Source: an uncultured Eubacteriales bacterium (lineage in GTDB: Bacteria > Bacillota > Clostridia > Christensenellales > Aristaeellaceae). Taken from it: 64,000 nt of DNA. Made by a program: the position numbers and the translations under genes. Shown here one piece after another: positions 58,725-64,000 of the stretch. The notes under the pieces were generated by a model. It was not told the DNA's origin. It made no database searches and saw only the letters and a list, made by a program, of their open reading frames with translations. Position 1 is the first letter of the stretch. Each line of letters starts with the position of its first letter. The DNA is taken from NCBI GenBank assembly GCA_902777335.1, contig CACYTF010000006.1, positions 1-64,000 on the forward strand. Reading direction: 5' to 3'.

Positions 58725-59209
58725 AAGTGATTTTGCATGATTTGCAAGGCCCCTATGCCGCCCTGATCCAGGCCAAATGTGACCGCGTCATCGAGGCCGA
58801 CGGCAAATACGCCCCGTGCCAGGGGTGCTTCGGCTGCTGGACCAAGCACCCCGCCGAGTGCTTCATGAAGGACGCGCTGCAGCAGGTCTGCCGCATCATC
58901 GGGCAGGCGGACGAGCTGGTCGTCGTCACGAAAAACCTGTACGGCGGCTACAGCGCCGACGTCAAAAACGTGCTGGACCGCTCCATCGGCACGTCCACGC
59001 CCTTCAGCACCTACCGGGGGCGGCAGATGCACCACACGCTGCGCTACGGAAAGCACGCCCTGTGGAAGGTGATCGTCTACGGGGAGATCACCGAGGCCGA
59101 AAAGGCCACCTTCCGCTATCTGGCGGAGCGCAACGCGATCAACGACGGCTTTGAGCGCTCCGAGGTCACGTTCCTTGAAAGCCTCTCTGAATTGGAGGGA
59201 TCGCTGTGA
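58721..59209 (+). CDS. Flavodoxin-like NAD(P)H oxidoreductase
   Basis: A 162-aa protein. APCQGCFGCWTKHPAEC is the Cys-rich substrate loop of NADPH-dependent FMN reductase-like/flavodoxin-fold proteins. VVVTKNLYGGYSADVKNVLDRS is the flavin-site loop. The N-terminal phosphate loop is weak (ILHDLQGPYAALIQ). GTG start overlaps the tetR stop (GTGA). Probably a redox enzyme induced by a TetR ligand such as a quinone or aromatic compound. Confidence 0.8.
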   Translation: MKVILHDLQGPYAALIQAKCDRVIEADGKYAPCQGCFGCWTKHPAECFMKDALQQVCRIIGQADELVVVTKNLYGGYSADVKNVLDRSIGTSTPFSTYRGRQMHHTLRYGKHALWKVIVYGEITEAEKATFRYLAERNAINDGFERSEVTFLESLSELEGSL

Positions 59210-59952
59210 AGACGGTATTCATCAATTGCAGCCCGAAGAAGCGGTTCTGCGCCTCCGCCTATTTCTTGTTCCTGCAGCGGCTGTTTACCGGCGGAAAAAA
59301 GGTCACCGAAAAGCTGCGCACCCAGGCGGATCACGACCGCGTGCTTGCGCAGCTCCGGGACGCCCAGGCGGTGGTGTTCGGCGTGCCGCTGTACGTGGAC
59401 GGCATCCCCTCCCACGTGCTCCGCTTCCTGGAGAAGATGGAGATATTCTGCCGGGAGAACGGCCTGCGCCTGAGCGTCTACTGCGTCGCCAACAACGGCT
59501 TCATCGAGGGCAGGCAGAACGAGCCGCTGATGCAGTGCTTCGAGCACTTCTGCCGCCGGGCCGATCTGACCTGGGGCGGCGGCGTGGGGATCGGCGGCGG
59601 CGTGATGCTGAACGTATCCCGCATACTGTTCTTCGTGGATGTCGCGCTGCTGGCGGTGAACACCGTGCTCAGCGTCGCAAACACCGGCAATTTCTTCCCG
59701 AAGGACGCCTGGATCAGCTTCGGGCAAAGCGCGGCGCTGCTGCTGTACTTCAACCTGGGCGTGCTGTTCTTCATCGCCCGCATGGGCCATCACATCCGCA
59801 AGGGGACCGACGCCGGAAAGCGCTACACGCGCATACTGATCCCCTCCTTCGTGTTCATACTGTTCGCGGACATCTTCTTCATCATCATATCGCTGTTTGA
59901 GGGCGGCATCTTCCGCGGGTGGCTGGCGAAGAAGGAATACGGGAAAAGCTGA
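59206..59952 (+). CDS. Flavodoxin-like protein with C-terminal membrane domain
   Basis: A 248-aa protein. Residues 1-140 are flavodoxin-like (VFINCSPKKRFCASAYFL, a GSPR-type phosphate loop; VVFGVPLYVDGIPSHVLRFLEK; CVANNGFIEGRQNEPLM). Residues 145-235 hold three membrane helices (ILFFVDVALLAVNTVL, AALLLYFNLGVLFFIA, ILIPSFVFILFADIFFIII). GTG start overlaps the previous stop by 4 nt. It may dock the electron transfer of the operon to the membrane. Confidence 0.8.
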   Translation: MKTVFINCSPKKRFCASAYFLFLQRLFTGGKKVTEKLRTQADHDRVLAQLRDAQAVVFGVPLYVDGIPSHVLRFLEKMEIFCRENGLRLSVYCVANNGFIEGRQNEPLMQCFEHFCRRADLTWGGGVGIGGGVMLNVSRILFFVDVALLAVNTVLSVANTGNFFPKDAWISFGQSAALLLYFNLGVLFFIARMGHHIRKGTDAGKRYTRILIPSFVFILFADIFFIIISLFEGGIFRGWLAKKEYGKS

Positions 59953-59967
59953 CGGGCAAACGCAACG

Positions 59968-59996
59968 GCGGGGACAGCCGCGCAAGCTGTCCCCGC
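59968..59996. terminator. Terminator between convergent operons
   Basis: GCGGGGACAG and CTGTCCCCGC form a 10-bp GC-rich stem with a 9-nt loop between the flavodoxin/TM stop and the anti-sigma stop. It resembles but is not a REP unit. Confidence 0.65.
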
Positions 59997-60005
59997 TGTG
60001 ATCTG

Positions 60006-60920
60006 TTATGCCTCTTTTCTTCGCCGCAGATAGACCTGCCACGCCAGTGACAGCAGCGCGTAGAGCGCGGCCGCGATCAACAGTATGCTGAGGAAATCGC
60101 GCTCCATGAAATCGCTGACGGTGCGGCTGCCCTTGATCAGAAGGTGCGCGCCGAGGTAGGCCATGGGCGCGAAGAATACCTGCCTGGCCATCCAGCTCTT
60201 ATCGCGCCCGCGCAGCAAGAACCATGCGGTTCCGGAAACGGCCCCGGCCGCCACCGCGATCAGCACATAATAGCCCAAAGCCAAACGCGGCAATGTCTCG
60301 ACGCCTCCGCTGAGAGGTTCCCCCCACAGGAGCTGCTGCCGGTCGCTCCCCTCGTAGATCAGGCGATCCGGTACCGGACAGATGGCCATCTCGTTATAAT
60401 CCCTGACAAACTGGCCTCTGTTGTTGGTAGACCACCCCCGCAGCAGAACGGTTACCGCGCCGTCATCATCCTTGAACCGGCTCTCCCGGACCCCGTTGAT
60501 CCGACTGTCCACCCGAAGGATGAGCGCTTCAACCGTCGCGCCGGCATCTGCCTCCTGGCCGTATACGTCCGCGAAGGGGCGCTCCTCAACCCCGGCGACT
60601 TCGATCAGCCCCTCCTCCCACGGAACCATTTTCCATGCGTTCGCGTGATAAAACCAGGTGTACACCGCGACAAAGACGCAGAGCGCCGCGATGACGGCGG
60701 CATACCGACGGCGCCGAATAATCTCCCGCTTCAGCGTCTGAAGCGGCTTTGACGCGTCGACGGTCGGGGCTTCGGCGCCCGCTTCCATCTCAGACAGCTT
60801 CTGCCGGCATGCCGCGCATTCATCAAGATGCGCCACGATCAGCGCTTCCGTCTCGGGCGCCACCATTTTTTCCGCGTACAGCGGCAACAGATCCCGTATC
60901 ATCGCACAGGGAATTCGCAT
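60006..60920 (-). CDS. Anti-sigma factor (zf-HC2 type)
   Basis: A protein of about 304 aa. The N-terminal zinc anti-sigma domain has HLDECAACRQKL (HxxxCxxC), followed by TM1 (AAVIAALCVFVAVYTWFY), an outer domain, and two or three further helices (LGYYVLIAVAAGAVSGTAWFLL, FLSILLIAAALYALLSLAW). Probably holds the sigma factor encoded just upstream inactive until a membrane signal. ATG at 60926 overlaps the sigma stop (ATGA). ATG at 60920 has GGAGGA 6 nt upstream and is preferred. Confidence 0.85.
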   Translation of the reverse strand: MRIPCAMIRDLLPLYAEKMVAPETEALIVAHLDECAACRQKLSEMEAGAEAPTVDASKPLQTLKREIIRRRRYAAVIAALCVFVAVYTWFYHANAWKMVPWEEGLIEVAGVEERPFADVYGQEADAGATVEALILRVDSRINGVRESRFKDDDGAVTVLLRGWSTNNRGQFVRDYNEMAICPVPDRLIYEGSDRQQLLWGEPLSGGVETLPRLALGYYVLIAVAAGAVSGTAWFLLRGRDKSWMARQVFFAPMAYLGAHLLIKGSRTVSDFMERDFLSILLIAAALYALLSLAWQVYLRRRKEA

Positions 60921-60922
60921 CT

Positions 60923-61408
60923 TCATTCCTCCATTCCCGCCTTGATTTTGGCGCGGGCCCGATGGTAGACCACACAGGCCCAGTTCCCGGATTTGCCGAA
61001 GAGCTCCCCGATATCCCGGAAGCTGAGCTGTCCCAGGGCCCGCAATGTGAACACCTCGCGGTAGGGCTCGTCCAGCCGATGGAGCAGCCTGTGAACGCGC
61101 AGGCCCTCCTCCCGGCGCACGATCGCTTCCTCCGGCCCGATGGACGGATCGGCCAGCGGGATCGCGTCGTCCATTGGCTGCGCCTTCTTCTTTCTCAGCT
61201 CCGACAGCCACAGGTTTTTCGCTATGGCGCAGAGCCAGCTCTTCAGGCTGCTCCTGCCCTGAAACTGATCCAGCGATCGCATCGCCCTGAAAAAGGTCTC
61301 CTGGGTGATCTCCTCGGCGTTCTGTGGATTCCCGGAGAGGGAGAGCGCAAAACGGTATACCGGGTCGAAGTAGGTCTGATAGATCTGATCGAATGAATCA
61401 ACCTGCAT
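60923..61408 (-). CDS. ECF RNA polymerase sigma factor
   Basis: A 161-aa sigma-70 family protein of ECF type. Region 2 is at 10-75 (YFDPVYRFALSLSGNPQNAEEITQETFFRA, LKSWLCAIAKNLW in the expected order). Region 4 is at 105-155 (LDEPYREVFTLRALGQLSFRDIGELFG). It directs transcription of stress or envelope genes including its own promoter, if the ECF-like site upstream is real. AAAGGAGG lies 13 nt and GGGAG 4 nt before the ATG. Confidence 0.93.
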   Translation of the reverse strand: MQVDSFDQIYQTYFDPVYRFALSLSGNPQNAEEITQETFFRAMRSLDQFQGRSSLKSWLCAIAKNLWLSELRKKKAQPMDDAIPLADPSIGPEEAIVRREEGLRVHRLLHRLDEPYREVFTLRALGQLSFRDIGELFGKSGNWACVVYHRARAKIKAGMEE

Positions 61409-61437
61409 TGAGCTCCCGCCCTCCTTTCACTCCATTG

Positions 61438-61463
61438 GACGCATGACTGGACGAAATCTTACA
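61438..61463 (-). promoter_or_regulatory. ECF-type autoregulatory promoter
   Basis: On the minus strand TGTAAG (61458-61463), 16 nt, CGTC (61438-61441), preceded by an A-tract. This matches the usual ECF consensus (TGTAAC-N16/17-CGTC) and ends about 30 nt before the sigma ATG. Confidence 0.6.
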
Positions 61464-61528
61464 GTTTTTTTGCCTCCTGCCAAATCACGCCGTTAAAAAC
61501 GCCGCCCGGATGGGCGGTGTCATTGTCC

Positions 61529-61557
61529 AAACACATGGGGACGGTCCTTTTGTGTTG
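61529..61557. repeat. REP-like unit, variant arms
   Basis: AACACA...TGTGTT arms around GGGGACGGTCCTTT. The core differs from the 52-58 kb units (GTCCTTTT for GTTCTC) but matches the copy at 63943-63971. Confidence 0.75.
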
Positions 61558-61566
61558 CGAAGAGGC

Positions 61567-62217
61567 CTATCCCGGCAGCAGGAATCGCAGTATCGGCAGC
61601 ATCACATACAGCATCACGGCCGGCCTGGGGAAGAACCAGCCCAGCAGCATCAGGGCCACATTCATGGCCAGAATGAGCCCCATTTTTGAGAGTATCAGCT
61701 TGGCCAGCAATCCCCCATGGCCCTCAAACCGCTTCCGGATGATCACCATATACAGGACCTCGCCCAGAAGCAGCGCCGCCATGTGTACGATGCCGTAGTT
61801 CAGAACAGAAAAGGCGACCGTCTCCCGCATGATCCACTTTGTCATCACGGGGATGAGCGAAACGATCGCCAAAAACAGGAAGTTGACGATCATGACGGGG
61901 TGATCGACTTCCCGGATCAATTCAAAGGCGCGCTTGTTATCGTACCAGAAGCCGGCGACGACAAAGAAGCTCACCAGGAAGATCAGTATCGCCCAAAGGA
62001 ACGACCCATAGCCCTCCGACGCGGTCGGAAACGGTATCTCCAGCAGCATGACGGTGATGATGATCGCCATGACGCCGTCGTTCAGCGTGGAGAGGTGCCC
62101 CTTCAGGCTGGCCCGGAGGGACTGTTCGTTCTCCTTGCGCCTTTGGCGCATGTGTTCATATTTAACCCGTTCCGATACCGTCAGGAGCCGGTTGAACAGC
62201 TTTTCCTTCCGCTTCAT
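61567..62217 (-). CDS. TMEM175-like potassium channel family protein (DUF1211)
   Basis: A 216-aa membrane protein with about six helices. The family signature appears as HLSTLNDGVMAIIITVMLLEIPFP (FSDGVxAIAIT-like). The SD is weak (GGGTGA 7 nt before the ATG at 62217). The N-terminal 40 residues before the first helix are basic and atypical; a start at 62151 (MRQRRKEN) is possible. The first 56 nt overlap the end of the nucleotidyltransferase frame. Confidence 0.78.
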   Translation of the reverse strand: MKRKEKLFNRLLTVSERVKYEHMRQRRKENEQSLRASLKGHLSTLNDGVMAIIITVMLLEIPFPTASEGYGSFLWAILIFLVSFFVVAGFWYDNKRAFELIREVDHPVMIVNFLFLAIVSLIPVMTKWIMRETVAFSVLNYGIVHMAALLLGEVLYMVIIRKRFEGHGGLLAKLILSKMGLILAMNVALMLLGWFFPRPAVMLYVMLPILRFLLPG

Positions 62218-62584
62218 CGCGCTTCACCCATTCCCCGTTCAGGATCACATGGGGCCGGTCCTTTGTGTTCGTCTCCCCGGGGTCCAGCGCATTGCAGAAG
62301 TTTTCATAGATCACGCATCCCCCCTGCGCAATGGATTCCAACAGCTCCCGCCGCACCGAACCATCGAGGTTCACCACATCAAAGGGCAGCAGCGTATGCG
62401 TTTCCGCTTCGACGTCCAGTGCGAAGGCATTGACGTCGCCGTCTGAAACCGCAAGGTCGATGTCGCTCTTGTCCCGATAATCCCCTCGCGCGCGCGACCC
62501 AAACAAAACGACCCTGTCAAGGTCATGCGTCCTTGCAAGCTCTGTTATCTCCGAGAGCAGACGATCCGTCAGTCCAAAGCGCAT
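62162..62584 (-). CDS. MNT-type nucleotidyltransferase with unusual C-terminal tail
   Basis: A 140-aa protein. The polymerase-beta-like motif VVLFGSRARGDYRDKSDIDLAV (GSRxxG...SDxDL) and a third acidic residue (FDVVNLD) mark the minimal nucleotidyltransferase of MntA/HepT-type systems. The domain normally ends soon after CVIYE. Here the frame continues for about 45 Pro/Gly/charged residues and overlaps the next gene, as if the original end was lost by a frameshift or deletion. No HEPN partner is seen next to it. Confidence 0.78.
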   Translation of the reverse strand: MRFGLTDRLLSEITELARTHDLDRVVLFGSRARGDYRDKSDIDLAVSDGDVNAFALDVEAETHTLLPFDVVNLDGSVRRELLESIAQGGCVIYENFCNALDPGETNTKDRPHVILNGEWVKRDEAEGKAVQPAPDGIGTG

Positions 62585-62819
62585 GTTTTCCCCCACTGTC
62601 AAATAAGAAGATATTAGGGCGCCCCATCGATGTGAACGATGTGCCCTGCCATACACCCCAGTTTTGCATGAACGAGCGCAAATTACCCCTGTTCAATCCA
62701 CATCAAAAACCAAATCCGCCGACTAAACGCCTTACGACGGTTATACCACGCCGCCCCGGCCCGATGCAACAGGGAAGTCCCGGCCCACGCCACCGCCATG
62801 CACATGGGGGATTCCTCTT

Positions 62820-63866
62820 TTATCTTGTTCTGTAGTAGCAGGTACTTTTTCCGCTTCCTTCTCGCTTCAGTTCACCAGCTTCAACCAGCTTCCTGATCGC
62901 TCCTTCAACGGAGCTCAGGCTCAATGACGGACAGAGCTCCCGAATATCTTGTTTGGTAAAACGACCGATTTTGTTCTGCGTGGCAAGCCGAACGGTTTCC
63001 AGCGCCGTTCGCTTTGTTTCCACCAGGGCGAAGCGTTCCCCGAAATCCCTATAGGCCGCAAGAATGGTCCCCAGCAGGTATTTGATAAACGGAACCGGAT
63101 CATCCTGCCCTTCGTGCCAGCCATCCTGCGAGGCGGAAAGCGCTTCATAGTACAGGTCTTTATTTCTGGCGATTTTCGCTTCCAATGAGATATATTTGCC
63201 TACAAAGAAGCCGTTTCTGTATAGCAGCAGGGTTGTGAGCAACCGACTCATGCGCCCATTCCCGTCATTAAACGGATGGATGCACAGGAAATCATGGATA
63301 AGCACCGGAATCGCAATGAGGGGTTCCAGTTCCATATTCCCTATAACGCGGTTGTATTCCTCGCAAATCCTGTCAATGGCCTCCGGCGTCTCGAGGGGCG
63401 CGAGCGGGGTGAACAGCGTCACGAAATGTCCATCCGGGTATGTCGCGCTGATATAATTCTGCACGGTTTTTGTGCGTCCCGCAACCGGATTGCTCATGTG
63501 GCTATAGAGCACCTTATGCAGTTGAAGAATATAATTCCGCGTGATCGGGATTGCGTCAAAGCTTTCATGGATGATGGCAAGCACATCCCGGTATCCGGCA
63601 ATTTCCTGCTCGTTGCGATTCCTGGGCATAGTCTTTTCCTGGACGAGCTGTCGAATTCGAGTATTTGTCGCCACAATCCCCTCAATGGCATTGGACGCCT
63701 CCGTGCTCTGAATCATGGCGATTTCGACCAGCTTATCCAGTTCTTCCGGGCGTTGCTTCAGGTACATCTCCTGCTTTCCCGCCTCTTTATAGATTGCCGC
63801 GATGAGGCCAAGCAGTTCAGAATCCCACTTGTTATCCCTTATTTTCGTGTAGTTGAAATCACGCAT
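62820..63866 (-). CDS. Fic family protein (AMPylator-like) with N-terminal inhibitory motif and C-terminal winged helix
   Basis: A 348-aa Fic protein. HPFNDGNGRMSRLL is the complete catalytic motif HPFx(D/E)GNGR. STEASNAIEGI near residue 60 matches the (S/T)xxxE(G/N) inhibitory helix, placing it in the class with an N-terminal inhibitor. The C-terminal 80 residues (RFTKQDIRELCPSLSLSSVEGAIRKLVEAGEL) form a winged helix-turn-helix, likely for DNA or partner binding. It transfers AMP from ATP to a hydroxyl on a target protein. ATG at 63866 with GGAGG 8 nt upstream, chosen over TTG at 63881. Confidence 0.9.
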   Translation of the reverse strand: MRDFNYTKIRDNKWDSELLGLIAAIYKEAGKQEMYLKQRPEELDKLVEIAMIQSTEASNAIEGIVATNTRIRQLVQEKTMPRNRNEQEIAGYRDVLAIIHESFDAIPITRNYILQLHKVLYSHMSNPVAGRTKTVQNYISATYPDGHFVTLFTPLAPLETPEAIDRICEEYNRVIGNMELEPLIAIPVLIHDFLCIHPFNDGNGRMSRLLTTLLLYRNGFFVGKYISLEAKIARNKDLYYEALSASQDGWHEGQDDPVPFIKYLLGTILAAYRDFGERFALVETKRTALETVRLATQNKIGRFTKQDIRELCPSLSLSSVEGAIRKLVEAGELKREGSGKSTCYYRTR

Positions 63867-63942
63867 TCCCTTAACCTCCAAACGATTCCCTTAAATCATA
63901 GCACATTTTAAGGGGAAGATCAAGAGGGAACACATGGGGGGC

Positions 63943-63971
63943 GAACACATGGGGACGGTCCTTTTGTGTTC
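63943..63971. repeat. REP-like unit, variant arms, at the window edge
   Basis: GAACACATGGGGACGGTCC, TTTTGTGTTC: the same variant as at 61529-61557. A partial copy (GGAACACATGGGG) lies 16 nt upstream at 63927, and CAACACAAAAGG at 63989-64000 suggests a further inverted unit crossing the window end. Confidence 0.75.
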
Positions 63972-64000
63972 AATCAACCGGCTGTTTTCAACACAAAAGG

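Noticed and set aside
59968-59996. Another REP unit
   Set aside because: It shares GGGGACAG by resemblance but lacks GGGGACGGTTCTC and the GATGACAG arms. It behaves as a plain terminator between convergent genes.

Overview
The window reads as a chromosome segment of a GC-rich, spore-lineage Bacillota (Clostridia-type) bacterium. The evidence is the gene order ylxM-ffh-rpsP-khpA, a T-box leader on thrS, a TPP riboswitch on an ECF-type thiT, a SpoIID-like protein, and repeated TTGACA-N17-TATAAT promoters with strong Shine-Dalgarno (SD) sites. The core (about 8.5-51 kb) is visibly GC-rich with C/G-ending codons. The left 5.2 kb and the gene at 55.8-56.8 kb are clearly AT-rich and look acquired. 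No species is claimed.

Left accessory part (1-8.5 kb). An AT-rich island on the minus strand carries (i) a 29-aa ORF, a radical SAM enzyme, a DEDD-type 3'-5' exonuclease-like protein and a P-loop nucleoside/nucleotide kinase-like protein in tight order, and (ii) an HExxH metalloprotease followed by an unknown protein, driven by a consensus promoter. GC-rich broken coding remnants flank it. Next comes a 2.9-kb module bounded by two 277-bp direct repeats, each with four 10-bp-phased GTCAAC iterons, a long hairpin and a tRNA terminator. It carries a small protein, a gene interrupted by one amber codon and a short serine recombinase. The right repeat abuts tRNA-Leu(GAG).

Glycan part (8.7-25.4 kb). 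GH2 beta-mannosidase, an oppBCDFA-type ABC importer, GH42 beta-galactosidase, T-box/thrS, GH27 alpha-galactosidase, a fRMsr-GNAT fusion and a secreted protein. A candidate convergent type I toxin-antitoxin locus sits between the mannosidase and oppA (11.25-11.56 kb). The importer lies between glycosidases, so oligosaccharides are at least as likely as peptides to be its substrate.

Housekeeping part (25.4-34.4 kb). ylxM, ffh, rpsP, khpA, ferredoxin, a SpoIID/SH3 protein, a peptidoglycan-binding protein with a dead NlpC/P60-like domain, a TrmN6-like methylase, thiT under a TPP riboswitch, and yqeY.

Transport and signalling part (34.4-52 kb). An FbpABC-type importer operon. A three-gene signalling operon follows: a diguanylate cyclase, an amino-acid permease fused to a hybrid histidine kinase, and a second hybrid kinase almost identical in its kinase core. 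Then a degenerate GGDEF protein and a two-gene ABC exporter.

Right part (52-64 kb). PAF-acetylhydrolase-like esterase, GH4 enzyme, a REP-associated (RAYT) transposase, an AT-rich secreted protein, a HAD phosphatase, a TetR-flavodoxin-flavodoxin/TM operon, an ECF sigma/anti-sigma pair, a TMEM175-like channel, a lone MNT nucleotidyltransferase and a Fic protein. At least ten hairpin REP units built around GGGGACGGTTCTC are scattered here and bracket the RAYT gene, with related forms at 28.08, 61.5 and 63.95 kb.
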